This document shows, piece after piece, positions 52,032 through 61,468 of a stretch of 64,000 nt of DNA (the stretch's first letter is position 1; the number at the start of each line of letters is the position of its first letter). This DNA is from Planobispora rosea. GTDB taxonomy: Bacteria > Actinomycetota > Actinomycetes > Streptosporangiales > Streptosporangiaceae. The stretch is from the NCBI RefSeq assembly GCF_014648175.1, contig NZ_BMQP01000038.1, forward strand, positions 16,588 to 80,587, given 5' to 3'. The notes beneath the pieces are model-generated. The model had not been told where the DNA came from and searched no databases. It saw nothing but the letters and a program-made list of their open reading frames with translations. A program made the translations under genes and the position numbers.

Positions 52032-53756
52032 ATGCCCGACAGGGAAGACTTTGCGGCGCGATACCGCCTCATCCGGGAACTGGGCAGCGGCGGGATGGGG
52101 ACCGTCTGGCTGGCCAAGGACGAGATGCTCGACCGCGAAGTCGCGGTCAAGGAGCTCACACTGCCCCCGGGGATCGACGGGGCCCGGCGCGCCGAGCTGG
52201 TCACCCGTGCCGTCCGGGAGGCCCAGGCCACCGCGCAGATCCGCCATCCGTCGGTGGTCGCCCTGCACGACGTGACGGTCCACGAGGGCAAGCCGTGGAT
52301 CGTCATGGAACTGCTGCGCGGCCGCAGCCTCACCGCTCTGGTCGAGGAGGAGGGGCCGCTCCCGCCCCAGGAGGTGGCCGCGTTCGGCGCCCAGCTCGTC
52401 GACGGGCTCGCCGCGGCCCACGCCCGCGGCATCCAGCACCGCGACGTCAAACCGGGCAACGTCTTCCTGACCGCCTCCGGACGGGCTGTGCTGACCGACT
52501 TCGGCATCGCCCGGCTCACCGGCGACGCGACGCTGACCCAGACGGGCCTGCTCATCGGCTCACCCGGTTTCATCGCCCCCGAGCGGCTGGACGGCGAGCG
52601 CGGCGGGCCCGCCTCGGACCTGTGGTCGCTGGGGGCCACGCTGTACTACGCGGTCGAGGGCGTGCCCGCCTACGAGGGCGAGCCCATGGCCCGGCTGAGC
52701 GCGGCGCTGTCCGGGCGCATCCGGCCGCCCCGGACGGCGGGCCCGCTGGAGCCGGTCCTGATGGCGATGATGACCAGGGACCCGGCGCAGCGGCCGGACG
52801 CGAGCACCGCCCGGTGGCTGCTCACCCAGGTCGCCGAGGGCCGCGTTCCCGAGCTCCGCGAGCTCCGCGAGCTCCGCGACGGCCACGAGATCCCCGGACT
52901 CTCCGGACCCTCCCACGTCACCGGGGACCCGGCGTTCCGGACCCAGCCTCCGCCCCCGCCCCCCGGATCGGTCCCGGTCCCCCTCCCGCCACCGGAATCG
53001 GCCCCGGCCCCGCTCCCGCCCCCGCCTCCGCCTCCGCCTCCGCCTCCGGGGGCGACGCCGGCGCCCCTTCCGCCCCCCGGCTCGGCGACCCCCCTCCCGG
53101 TACCGCAGGGCGAGGCCCCGCCCGGTGCGCGGAACCGGCTGCGGCTCTGGATCGCGGTGGCGGTGGCGGTCGTCCTCGTCGCGGCCGGGGCGGGCGTCGC
53201 CGTGGCGCTCATGGCCGGGGAGCGGGAGCGGACGGAGTTCGCCGGACCGGTGGACTTCTGCTCGCTGCTCACCCCGGCGCAGGCGCGCGAGGTCATGCGG
53301 GCTCCCCAGCCGCCGAACGGCGCGCCGTACCAGGAGGGCTGCGCCTGGACCACGGGCAACAGCGGGGTCGCCCTGATCCCGCACACCGTCGACGGCGTCG
53401 CGCAGCCGTGGGGGATGAGCCCGGACGCGGCCCGCGAGCACCTGGCCGCCCTGGACAGGTCGTACCGGCAGACCAGGACGATCGAATGGGAGTGGAAGGA
53501 GGCCGGGATCGGCCGCGTGAAGGCCAGGACCACCGCCCCGCGCCCGGTGCCCGAGCTGGGCGAGGGGGCGTTCGCCTACGACCTGACCTCCGAGAACGGC
53601 CAGACCCACACCGGCGTCGTGCACTTCCGCGTCCTCAACCTCGTCCTCGAGGCCAGGTACTCCACGATCTCCTCCAGGCCCACCGACGCCGACATCAGGA
53701 ACGGCGCGCTCAAGGCCGCACGGTGGGCCCAGACGGCGCTGCGGAACGGGAAATGA
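52032..53756 (+). CDS. transmembrane Ser/Thr protein kinase with extracellular DUF3558-like domain
   Basis: 574 residues. The PknB-type kinase domain has GSGGMGTVW, Lys40 in VAVKEL, HRD (136-138) and DFG (156-158), so it looks catalytically complete. ELRELRELRD is from a short repeat. A Pro-rich stretch (about 300-370, poly-Pro runs) leads to one transmembrane helix (about 376-398) and an outer domain with DFCSLLTPAQAREVM and CAWTTGNSG, which resembles DUF3558 ligand-binding lipoproteins. No standard ribosome site is seen before ATG 52032; a TATTCT -10-like box 6 bases upstream suggests a leaderless mRNA. Overlaps the next kinase gene by ATGA. Confidence 0.9.
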   Translation: MPDREDFAARYRLIRELGSGGMGTVWLAKDEMLDREVAVKELTLPPGIDGARRAELVTRAVREAQATAQIRHPSVVALHDVTVHEGKPWIVMELLRGRSLTALVEEEGPLPPQEVAAFGAQLVDGLAAAHARGIQHRDVKPGNVFLTASGRAVLTDFGIARLTGDATLTQTGLLIGSPGFIAPERLDGERGGPASDLWSLGATLYYAVEGVPAYEGEPMARLSAALSGRIRPPRTAGPLEPVLMAMMTRDPAQRPDASTARWLLTQVAEGRVPELRELRELRDGHEIPGLSGPSHVTGDPAFRTQPPPPPPGSVPVPLPPPESAPAPLPPPPPPPPPPPGATPAPLPPPGSATPLPVPQGEAPPGARNRLRLWIAVAVAVVLVAAGAGVAVALMAGERERTEFAGPVDFCSLLTPAQAREVMRAPQPPNGAPYQEGCAWTTGNSGVALIPHTVDGVAQPWGMSPDAAREHLAALDRSYRQTRTIEWEWKEAGIGRVKARTTAPRPVPELGEGAFAYDLTSENGQTHTGVVHFRVLNLVLEARYSTISSRPTDADIRNGALKAARWAQTALRNGK

Positions 53757-55420
53757 CGGGACGGGAGATGACCGGAGGGGAGGGCGCCGAGCCCACACGG
53801 ACGCTCGCGGGCCGGTACCGGCTGCTGGAACGGCTGGGCGAGGGCGGCGCGGGCACGGTCTGGCGCGCCCGCGACGAGATGCTCCGCCGCGACGTGGCGG
53901 TCAAGGAACTGCGCGGCGGGCGCGACTTCGCCGAACGCGCCATCCACGAGGCCCGCGCCGCCGCCCGCATCAGCCACCCGGCCATCGTCATGGTCCACGA
54001 CGTGGTGAACGACGGCGGCCGGCCGTGGATCGTGATGGACCTGGTCGGCGGGGACTCGCTGGACCGGGTGATCCACCGGGAGGGGCCGCTGCCGCCGCGC
54101 CAGGTCGCCTCGATCGGCCTGCGCGTGCTGGACGCGCTGGAGGCCGCCCACGACCACGGCCTGCTGCACCGCGACGTCAAGCCCGCCAACGTGCTGCTGG
54201 ACCTGGACGGCACCGCCATGCTGGCCGACTTCGGCATCGCCGCCCCGCTGACCGGCGAGCTGAGCCTGGTCAGCCGGGCCGGCTCGGCCGGCTACACCGC
54301 CCCCGAGCGCCTCCGCGAAGAACCCGCCGGACCCGCCTCGGACCTGTGGGCCCTGGGCGCGACGCTGTACGCCGCGGTCGAGGGGCGGGCCCCCTTCCAC
54401 CACGACCACCCGGCCGCCGTCGCCGCCGCGGTGCTGATGCGCGAGCCGCCGGCCCCGGAACGCGCCGGACCCGAACTCGGCGGGCTCCTGCTGGCCCTGC
54501 TGGCCAAGGACCCCCAGGCGCGCCCGGCCCCGGAGGAGATCCGGCGCGTCCTGACCGGCGTCGCCCGCTCGGGCCGGACCTCGGGCACCTTCCCCCTCAC
54601 CCGCCCGGACCCCCGGGGCCCCTCCTACCGGGATCCGCACGCGGCGCACCACGGCGCGAACGGGTCCGCCGCCGTCCGGCCGGGCATGGACAGCCTCCCC
54701 ACCGTGCCCGCCCGCGTGCGCGACCGGCGGCCCCGCGGCACCGGGCGCCGCCGGTCCGCGTGGATCGCCGGGGCGGTCCTGCTGGTGGCCGTGGCCACCG
54801 GGACCGCCCTCGCCTGGCGGACGGCCGCCTCCGACGAGCCCGCACCGGACCGCGGACGGTTCGCCGCCGCGCCGGAGGCCTGCGGCCTGCTCACCGTCGA
54901 ACAGGCCCGCGAGCTGATCGGCAAGGTCACCGACCCCCGGATGACCAAGGCGGACACGTGCGAGTGGAACGAGCCCGACGGGCGCCGGTACCGCTGGATC
55001 ACCGTGCAGACGCAGGCCGTACCCGCGGCGGCGGGCCTGGGCGCGCCCGAGGCGGCCCGGCGGCTGCTCGAGCGGCACAAGCAGGAGGCCGTCGCCGCAG
55101 CCGGCCCCCAGCAGCGGGATCTGTACCGTGAGACGCTCTCCCCGGTCCGCGATCTGTCCGGGATCGGCGACCAGGCGTTCACCCAGGACGTCGCGCGGCA
55201 GGGCGGGATCTACGACAGGACCGTCTGCACGACCTGGTTCCGGGTCAGCAATCTGATCGTCAAGGTCGAGTGGGTGCGCGCGGAGGAGGGCGGGGTCACC
55301 CCGGCCGACCAGCGGGCCGTGCGCCGCGCGACCGAGCTGGTCGCGGCGGAGCTGACGGCCGCACCGCCGGGCGGGACGACTGGGCCCTCCGCGGAGGGGT
55401 CCCAGGCTCCCGGTGAGTGA
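53753..55420 (+). CDS. second transmembrane Ser/Thr protein kinase with DUF3558-like domain
   Basis: 555 residues from ATG 53753, overlapping the previous stop (ATGA); ATG 53768 is an alternative. Kinase motifs GEGGAGTVW, Lys51, HRD (139-141) and ADFGIAAPL are intact. A transmembrane helix (about 338-358, SAWIAGAVLLVAVATGTALAW) is followed by an outer domain beginning CGLLTVEQARELIGKVTD with CEWNEPDGRR, a close relative of the outer domain of the first kinase. Tandem duplication is likely. Two membrane-anchored proteins with related outer domains follow, possibly sharing ligands. Confidence 0.9.
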   Translation: MTGREMTGGEGAEPTRTLAGRYRLLERLGEGGAGTVWRARDEMLRRDVAVKELRGGRDFAERAIHEARAAARISHPAIVMVHDVVNDGGRPWIVMDLVGGDSLDRVIHREGPLPPRQVASIGLRVLDALEAAHDHGLLHRDVKPANVLLDLDGTAMLADFGIAAPLTGELSLVSRAGSAGYTAPERLREEPAGPASDLWALGATLYAAVEGRAPFHHDHPAAVAAAVLMREPPAPERAGPELGGLLLALLAKDPQARPAPEEIRRVLTGVARSGRTSGTFPLTRPDPRGPSYRDPHAAHHGANGSAAVRPGMDSLPTVPARVRDRRPRGTGRRRSAWIAGAVLLVAVATGTALAWRTAASDEPAPDRGRFAAAPEACGLLTVEQARELIGKVTDPRMTKADTCEWNEPDGRRYRWITVQTQAVPAAAGLGAPEAARRLLERHKQEAVAAAGPQQRDLYRETLSPVRDLSGIGDQAFTQDVARQGGIYDRTVCTTWFRVSNLIVKVEWVRAEEGGVTPADQRAVRRATELVAAELTAAPPGGTTGPSAEGSQAPGE

Positions 55421-55597
55421 GCCCGTGGAGCGCGGACCGTCGGAGAGCGTCCCCGGAAAGGGTGAATCCGGAAGGAGCGAACCACAGCCCGTCCGCGTGA
55501 CTCCTACTACAGGAACTACAGGAAACGACAGGAAACTCCGTCCGCCACGCCCCTCCGGCCCCCTCCGCTCCCTCCGATTCACCCCGCAGGAGGCTCC

Positions 55598-57049
55598 ATG
55601 AGCCACGACAGTCCCGAGCCCTCCACCCGGCAGCTCCGGTGGACGGCCACCGTGCCCTCCCCCGCCGCCCCCCGGCGGGGCCGGACGGCCCTCGCCGTGG
55701 CGGGCGTGGCCGTCCTCGCCGCGGTGGGTGGGGCAAGCGCCTACCTGGTGACCCGCTCCCTCACCGCGCCGGCGCCGGGCCCGGCGCCGTCCCCGGCCGT
55801 CGCCCCCGCCACGCCCGTCGCCGGGGCCGCCACGGGGCCGATCAACGCCTGCGCCACGATCGACACGATCGAGACCGAACGCCTCGTCCCGCGTGCGAAG
55901 GTGAGCGACTCCGTCACCGACAAGCGGGACGAGTTCTCCTACATGGCCTGGAACTGCGCCTGGAACAACCCCAGCTACTCCTTCGGGGAGTACACCAGGA
56001 ACCGCGAGATCACGGTCGTGATCACCCAGCACTACGCCCGCGAGAAGGACAGCGCCGACACCGTCTCCCGGCAGCAGTACGGCATCGAACTCAGCACCAG
56101 CCAGTTCAGGGCGGCTCGTCCCGACAAGGAGAGCTACTACGCGATGGCGAAGCTGGACGGGATCGGTGACGAGGCGCACTTCCGCTACACCTGGCTCAAG
56201 AAGAACACGATCGCCTACGGTGAGGGGTTCGGCCGGATCGGGGACATCACGATCAAAGTGGAGTACGAGGCCAGTCAGCAGCGCAAGGATTCGCCCCTGT
56301 TCACCTCCAAGGGAAGGACGGCGATCAGCGAGGAGAACGCGAGGCGGGAGATCAAACTCCTGCTCGGGCAGGTGTCGGAGTCGGTCGCGGCCTGGCGGGC
56401 GGGCAAGCCGTACGCGCGCGCGACCCTCACCCCCACCCCGACGCCGACCGGGCCCGCCCCGACGCCCACGCCCACGGCGATCGCCTTCCCCAAGACCTGC
56501 GAGGCGGTGACGCCGGTCGCCGCCTCCCTGGTCCCGGGCCACCGGTCGAATTCGGAGAGAACGCAGGACGGAGGCAAGACGATCACCGTCTGCCGGTGGA
56601 ACAACCGGGAGATCCCCCTCCCGAAGGGGCTCGGCCTGCGCACCGTCTACGTCAGCTTCACCACCTTCACCAACCGGGCCGGTGTCCCGGACCCCGGCGC
56701 GGCCAGGCAGTACTACATCGACCTGCGCGCCAACGCCAAGGAGTGGGAGGGGAGCGGATTGGAAGGACTCTTCTACCACAAGGTGACCGAGCCCAAGGAC
56801 TGGGGAGACCGCGCCCACTACCAGTACCGGAAGAACCGCACGCCCACCGTGCACGCGGGCATCGCCGACAGCGCGGTGCTGATCGGCCCGACCGTGATCG
56901 AGGTGACCCACGGCGGCTCCGAGCGCGCGAAGGGCGAGCCGATCAACGCTCCCGGGTCCGTCCTCATGCCGCAGGAGCAGGCGCTCGACGGGCTCGTCGA
57001 GGTCACCGAGGCGGTCGTCGGCGCCTTCCGGAAGACCGGGACGGACTGA
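55598..57049 (+). CDS. membrane-anchored protein with two DUF3558-like domains
   Basis: 483 residues from ATG 55598 with CGCAGGAGG upstream. One N-terminal transmembrane helix (about 29-50, TALAVAGVAVLAAVGGASAYL) anchors a large outer region. Two repeats each carry a CxxI/L...WxxNxP-like core: NACATIDTIETERLVP with NCAWNNPSY, then TCEAVTPVAASLVPG with CRWNNREIPLP, separated by a Thr-Pro linker. The domain type resembles DUF3558 and the outer domains of both kinases upstream. No enzyme motif is seen; a ligand-binding or kinase-regulating role is inferred. The next paralogue starts 1 base after its stop. Confidence 0.75.
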   Translation: MSHDSPEPSTRQLRWTATVPSPAAPRRGRTALAVAGVAVLAAVGGASAYLVTRSLTAPAPGPAPSPAVAPATPVAGAATGPINACATIDTIETERLVPRAKVSDSVTDKRDEFSYMAWNCAWNNPSYSFGEYTRNREITVVITQHYAREKDSADTVSRQQYGIELSTSQFRAARPDKESYYAMAKLDGIGDEAHFRYTWLKKNTIAYGEGFGRIGDITIKVEYEASQQRKDSPLFTSKGRTAISEENARREIKLLLGQVSESVAAWRAGKPYARATLTPTPTPTGPAPTPTPTAIAFPKTCEAVTPVAASLVPGHRSNSERTQDGGKTITVCRWNNREIPLPKGLGLRTVYVSFTTFTNRAGVPDPGAARQYYIDLRANAKEWEGSGLEGLFYHKVTEPKDWGDRAHYQYRKNRTPTVHAGIADSAVLIGPTVIEVTHGGSERAKGEPINAPGSVLMPQEQALDGLVEVTEAVVGAFRKTGTD

Positions 57050-57050
57050 C

Positions 57051-58412
57051 ATGACGACCAGCGACTCCCGGCGGCGCTGGCTGGCGCCCGCGGTGGCGGG
57101 CGGGACCGCCCTGGCCGTGGCCGGTGGCGTCATCGCCTACGCCGTGTCCCGCCCCGGCGCCGGGACGACCGAGGCCGCACCCGCCGCCTCGGCCACACCC
57201 GCCGTGCACTCCCCGGACGACCCGCCGGACGTCTGTTCCATGATCGGCAGGGCCGACGCCGAGCGCCTCGCCCCCCGGGCGACGGCCCGCAGCAGCAGTT
57301 CGGGCGACTCCACCGCGACCACCTGGACCTGCACCTGGAACGGGAGCCTCCTGCCCGACGAGCTCGGAACGGCCGGGCGGATCGAGCTTCAGATCAAGCG
57401 GTACAAGGGGGCGGGGAGGGACGCCGAGATCGCCGCGACGCGGCAGTACGCCAACGACATCCGGCTCGACCAGAGCGCCACGTCCAGGACCGACGAGGAC
57501 TACGCCTACACCCCGGTGCGGAGGTTCAGCGGAATCGGTGACTCGTCGCACGGCCAGTACTCCCGCTCCCGCACCGGGAACGGATACGACGAGGCCAAGG
57601 GCTACAGCAGGGTCGGGGACGTCACCGTTCAGGTGAAGCACCACCCCGGAGGACGCTCCGCGCCGCCCCTTCCCACGGGGGACATCCCGTCCGCCGTGGG
57701 GAAGGAGATGCTGCGGGAGGTCGAGTCCCTCCTGCGCCAGGCGTCGGAGTCCGTCGCCGCCTGGCGCGCGGGTAAGCCGTACGCGCGTCCGGCCTCCCCG
57801 GCGGCCACGCCCGCACCCGCCGGCACGCCCACGCCCGTCCCGGTCGACTTCTCCGCGAACTGCGCCAAGTTCAGCCTGGCCGCCTTCAGGTTCGTTCCGG
57901 AGCCGAAGACCGGGGCCGCCCGGACCGTGCAGCCCGACCGCACGGTCACCGACTGCTGGTGGGAGAACACGGACATCCCCGTGGACGGGGGCCTGCGGCT
58001 GCGCAACGTCTCCATCAGCACCGTCGCCTTCACCGACCGCGCCGGCGGCCCGGATCCCGAGGGGGCCCGGCGGCACTACGAGGAGCGCCGGACCAGGGCG
58101 GTGAAGCGGGCGCGGGACGGCAAGGACCCCGAGTTCCCCGGCATCTCCTTCGGCAGGGCCACCGATCTCCAGGGGGTGGCCGAGCGGGCGTACATGCAGC
58201 CCCGGCAGCACCGGACCTCCGAGCTGCGCGTGGGGGTGGCGAGCGGGCTCATGCTCGTCGGCGCCACCGTCGTCGAGGTCTCCTACGTGGGCTCCGACCG
58301 CCCCCGGGGCACCGGCATCGGCTCCCCCACGTCCGTCCTCATGCCGGAGAAGGAGGCCGTCGCCCGCTTCGTCCCCCTCGTCAAGGCGGTCGCCGCGGCC
58401 GCCGGCCAATGA
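57051..58412 (+). CDS. membrane-anchored protein, paralogue of the upstream protein
   Basis: 453 residues. One N-terminal transmembrane helix (about 11-32, LAPAVAGGTALAVAGGVIAYAV), then two domains with CSMIGRADAERLAP/CTWNGSLLP and CAKFSLAAFRFVP/CWWENTDIPVDGG. Shared strings with the neighbour (ESVAAWRAGKPYAR, TFTNRAG/AFTDRAG PDP.GARR-Y, SVLMP) show they are duplicates. Together with the two kinases it forms a four-gene membrane sensing unit. Ligand unknown. Confidence 0.75.
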   Translation: MTTSDSRRRWLAPAVAGGTALAVAGGVIAYAVSRPGAGTTEAAPAASATPAVHSPDDPPDVCSMIGRADAERLAPRATARSSSSGDSTATTWTCTWNGSLLPDELGTAGRIELQIKRYKGAGRDAEIAATRQYANDIRLDQSATSRTDEDYAYTPVRRFSGIGDSSHGQYSRSRTGNGYDEAKGYSRVGDVTVQVKHHPGGRSAPPLPTGDIPSAVGKEMLREVESLLRQASESVAAWRAGKPYARPASPAATPAPAGTPTPVPVDFSANCAKFSLAAFRFVPEPKTGAARTVQPDRTVTDCWWENTDIPVDGGLRLRNVSISTVAFTDRAGGPDPEGARRHYEERRTRAVKRARDGKDPEFPGISFGRATDLQGVAERAYMQPRQHRTSELRVGVASGLMLVGATVVEVSYVGSDRPRGTGIGSPTSVLMPEKEAVARFVPLVKAVAAAAGQ

Positions 58413-58455
58413 GCCGGGTGGGCGATCCCCCGGCCACCCGGCCGGATCCCGCCGG

Positions 58456-58713
58456 TCACACCAGGACGGGCGAGGTGGAATTCACCCGGTCGGCCATGGT
58501 CAGAGCCCAGCGCATCCGGGTGGTGTAGGCGTCGGGATGGTCACCGGCCTCCTGCGCGACACGGGCCAGGCAGTCGCCGAGGTCTCCGTGGCAGGCGCGC
58601 AGCCGGTTCTCGATGGCGGTGAGCGCCTGCTCCGGCGAGGGCTCGTCGGATGCCTGCAACGCGGAGGCGAAGAGAACCTGTGCCATCTCGCACACACTCA
58701 TCGTGATCAGCAT
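58456..58713 (-). CDS. small conserved-looking helical protein, unknown
   Basis: 85 residues from ATG 58713, with GAGAGG 7 bases upstream. The chain is predicted helical: MAQVLFASALQASDEPSPEQALTAIENRLRACHGDLGDCLARVAQEAGDHPDAYTTRMRWALTMADRV, with three Cys including CHGDLGDC. No membrane helix or signal peptide. GC3 bias and the ribosome site support real coding. I do not recognise the family. It lies convergent to the second membrane-anchored protein gene and is transcribed away from the helicase gene. Confidence 0.6.
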   Translation of the reverse strand: MLITMSVCEMAQVLFASALQASDEPSPEQALTAIENRLRACHGDLGDCLARVAQEAGDHPDAYTTRMRWALTMADRVNSTSPVLV

Positions 58714-59063
58714 CGCATGCCTCTCTCCCCCGGGGATCTTCGGGCCTGAGGACCCGGGGTGCCCCGTCTGATCGTTATGTCCTGCTCACAGCTCTATAGT
58801 CTCGAACGGCACCGACATTTTCAGAGTTCCACCGCCGCCCCCGGACAACTTCCGGACAATCCCTGAGCCGACCCCCCGACGATCCCTGAGCCGTCCCCGG
58901 CGATCCCCTGACGGGCCCCCGCCGCGGACCGCCGAACACGGGCTTCGCCCGGATTGTCGGTCCAACGTCCTAACCTGCCGACCAGGCCCGCGGTTCGGAC
59001 GCGGCCGTCCCGCGGATCGGCGGCCTGTGACGCGGGGCCGTACGGGATGATTGGATCCTGACC
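58714..59063. other. intergenic region before the helicase gene
   Basis: No gene is supported here. A TATAGT hexamer at about 58794-58799 could be a -10 element for the + strand. Between 58840 and 58930 there are loosely repeated GATCCCTGAGCC- and CCCCGACGATCC-like words, a degenerate direct repeat. The ribosome site before GTG 59064 is weak. Confidence 0.4.
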
Positions 59064-61190
59064 GTGGAAGCCTCGGTCGAGCAACTGGTTTACGTCCGGG
59101 AGGACGAATACACCGTCGCGCGGATGAGCGCCGAGGACATGCCCGCCTTCGTCGCCTCGGGCCGGGCGCTGGCCGGGGTGCAGCCCGGAGAGACGCTCAA
59201 GCTCGTCGGCGAGTGGGACGACCACCCGCGCCACGGCAGGCGCCTGCTGGTCAGCGCGTGTGAGCGGGTGATCCCGTCCACGGTCCGGGCCATCGAGCTG
59301 TATCTCGGCTCCGGCCTGATCCGCGGCATCGGCCCGCGTCTGGCCCACGCCATCGTCAGCCACTTCGGTGAGGAAAGTCTTACGGTCATCGACACCGATC
59401 CCGTACGGCTGCGGGAGGTCATCAACATCGGCCCGGTGCGGCAGGCGCAGATCGTCGAGGCGTGGCGGGAGCAGAAGGCGATCGCGGCGCTGATGGTGGT
59501 CCTGCAGGGGTACGGCATCAGCCCGCTGCTCGCCGCGAAGGTCTACCAGGCGTTCGGTGCTCAGGCGGCCGAGATCCTGACCTCCGACCCCTACCGGCTC
59601 ATCGGCCGGGTCAGGGGGATCGCGTTCGCCATCGCCGACCGGATCGCCCTGCGCTCGGGTGTGCCGGAGAGCAGCCCGCAGCGGATCCAGGCGGCGGTCC
59701 TCGACCGGCTGGAGGCGGCGGCCAGCGGCGGAGGGCACTGTTACCTGCCGCTGCTCGCCGTCCTCGTCCAGACCGGCGAGCTGATCGGCCAGGACGAGGA
59801 CCTGATCCGGCAGGCGGTCGACGCCCTGGTGGCCGAGCGACGGGTGGTCACCGAGACGTCCCCGGAGCGGCCCGGCCAGACCGTCGTCTACACCAAGGAG
59901 CTCCACAGCCGGGAGCTCGCCCTCACCGACCACCTGACCAGGCTCTTCAACGCCCGCTCGACCCTGCCGATGCGCGCCTTCGAGGAGGACGCCACCCTCA
60001 ACGACGACCAGCGCGCCGCGGTGACCATGGCGCTGACCGCCACCGTGTCGGTCCTCACCGGCGGCCCGGGCTGCGGCAAGAGCCACACGGTCAGGGCGAT
60101 CGCGGCCACCGTACGGGCGATGGGCGGCACGGTCACCCTCACCGCGCCCACCGGCAAGGCCGCCAAACGACTGTCGGAGCTCACCGGCCTGCCCGCCATG
60201 ACGGTCCACCGCATGCTCGCCCACCAGCCCGACCCCGACGCCCTGTTCGACCGCAATCCCGCGCACGCCGACCTGGTCGTCGTCGACGAGGCCTCCATGC
60301 TCGACCTGCAGCTGGCCACCCGGCTGTGCGGGGCCATCCCCTCCGGCGGCCACCTGCTGCTCGTCGGCGACAGCGACCAGCTCCCCAGCATCGGCCCCGG
60401 CAACGTCCTGGCCGACCTGCTGCGCGTGGAGGACATCCCCCGGGTCCGGCTGACCCACATCTTCCGCCAGGCCGGGGACAGCGCCATCGTCCAGGCCGCC
60501 CACCGGATCCGTGCCGGGGACCTGCCCCGCCTGCCCGGCGGGGGCGGCTTCTGGTTCGAGGAGCTCGACGACCCCGAGGCCGTCGCCGAGCGGGTGGTCC
60601 ACCTGGCGACGGTGGCGATCCCGCGCAAGCAGAACGTGGACCCGGGCCAGGTGCAGGTGTTGTGCCCGATGCGCAAAGGCACGACGGGCGCCACCGAACT
60701 CGGCCGCAGGCTGCAGGAACGGCTCAACCCGGCCGCCGAGGGCAAGGCCGAGCACTGGTCGGGCGCCTCGGTCTTCCGGGTCGGCGACCGGGTCATGCCG
60801 ATCCGCAACAACTACGACAAGGGCGTCTTCAACGGCGAGACCGGCACCGTCACCCGCGTCGTGCCGGAGGAGCGGCTGGTGGAGATCGTCATCGACGACG
60901 GCGACCCGGTCGCCTACGGCTTCGACGAGCTCGACGACCTGACCCACGCCTACGCCATCAGCGTCCACCGCTCGCAGGGCAGCGAGTACCCCTTCGTGGT
61001 CGCCCCGATCGTCGCCGACGCCGGCGGCGTCATGCTCCGTCGCCGGCTGCTCTACACCCTGGTCACCCGGGCGAAGTCCTGGGTGGTCCTGGTCGGCCGG
61101 CGCGACGCCCTGGAACTGGCGGTCCACCGCCTCGGCCGCCTCCGCAACACCGGCCTCGCCCCCCGCCTCGCCCTCAGCCTCTCCGGCTGA
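59064..61190 (+). CDS. recD2: RecD2-like DNA helicase
   Basis: 708 residues from GTG 59064. The N-terminal OB/HhH part has LYLGSGLIRGIGPRLAHAIV and INIGPVRQAQIVEAW; superfamily 1B helicase motifs follow: I GGPGCGKSH (near 333), Ia LTAPTGKAAKRL, II VVVDEASMLD, III LLLVGDSDQLPSIGPGN, IV LTHIFRQ and VI YAISVHRSQGSEYP with LLYTLVTRAK. This is the single-subunit RecD2/TraA type with 5'-3' polarity, acting in DNA repair or recombination without RecBC. Start has only a poor ribosome site. A long hairpin follows its stop. Confidence 0.92.
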   Translation: MEASVEQLVYVREDEYTVARMSAEDMPAFVASGRALAGVQPGETLKLVGEWDDHPRHGRRLLVSACERVIPSTVRAIELYLGSGLIRGIGPRLAHAIVSHFGEESLTVIDTDPVRLREVINIGPVRQAQIVEAWREQKAIAALMVVLQGYGISPLLAAKVYQAFGAQAAEILTSDPYRLIGRVRGIAFAIADRIALRSGVPESSPQRIQAAVLDRLEAAASGGGHCYLPLLAVLVQTGELIGQDEDLIRQAVDALVAERRVVTETSPERPGQTVVYTKELHSRELALTDHLTRLFNARSTLPMRAFEEDATLNDDQRAAVTMALTATVSVLTGGPGCGKSHTVRAIAATVRAMGGTVTLTAPTGKAAKRLSELTGLPAMTVHRMLAHQPDPDALFDRNPAHADLVVVDEASMLDLQLATRLCGAIPSGGHLLLVGDSDQLPSIGPGNVLADLLRVEDIPRVRLTHIFRQAGDSAIVQAAHRIRAGDLPRLPGGGGFWFEELDDPEAVAERVVHLATVAIPRKQNVDPGQVQVLCPMRKGTTGATELGRRLQERLNPAAEGKAEHWSGASVFRVGDRVMPIRNNYDKGVFNGETGTVTRVVPEERLVEIVIDDGDPVAYGFDELDDLTHAYAISVHRSQGSEYPFVVAPIVADAGGVMLRRRLLYTLVTRAKSWVVLVGRRDALELAVHRLGRLRNTGLAPRLALSLSG

Positions 61191-61203
61191 GGACGCCCTC
61201 CCA

Positions 61204-61244
61204 GGATATGGGGGTGCACTTATATAAAGTGCACCCCCATATCC
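61204..61244. terminator. 18-bp perfect hairpin after the helicase gene
   Basis: Arms GGATATGGGGGTGCACTT (61204-61221) and its exact complement (61227-61244) with loop ATATA, 14 bases after the helicase stop. It is unusually AT-rich for this genome. A terminator role is likely by place, but its length and symmetry also fit a binding site or a transposon trace. Confidence 0.65.
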
Positions 61245-61468
61245 GCGTTCCGGGCCGCCTTCCTTTCCGGCAGCTGAAGCCAGGAAATCAGATGTCATTT
61301 GTCCGGCTATGGACGGTTCCGACGAGAGAGAACGTAAACGAAAAAGTAAAGCTAGTCTTAGGGCTTGCAGTGCGATCCACACGGAGGAGCCCATGACAGA
61401 GCAGCCCTCTCTTTCCCCCTTCACTGGGAACGGTCCAACCCAAGCCGTCGGGGACCCGTTTCCAGCGA

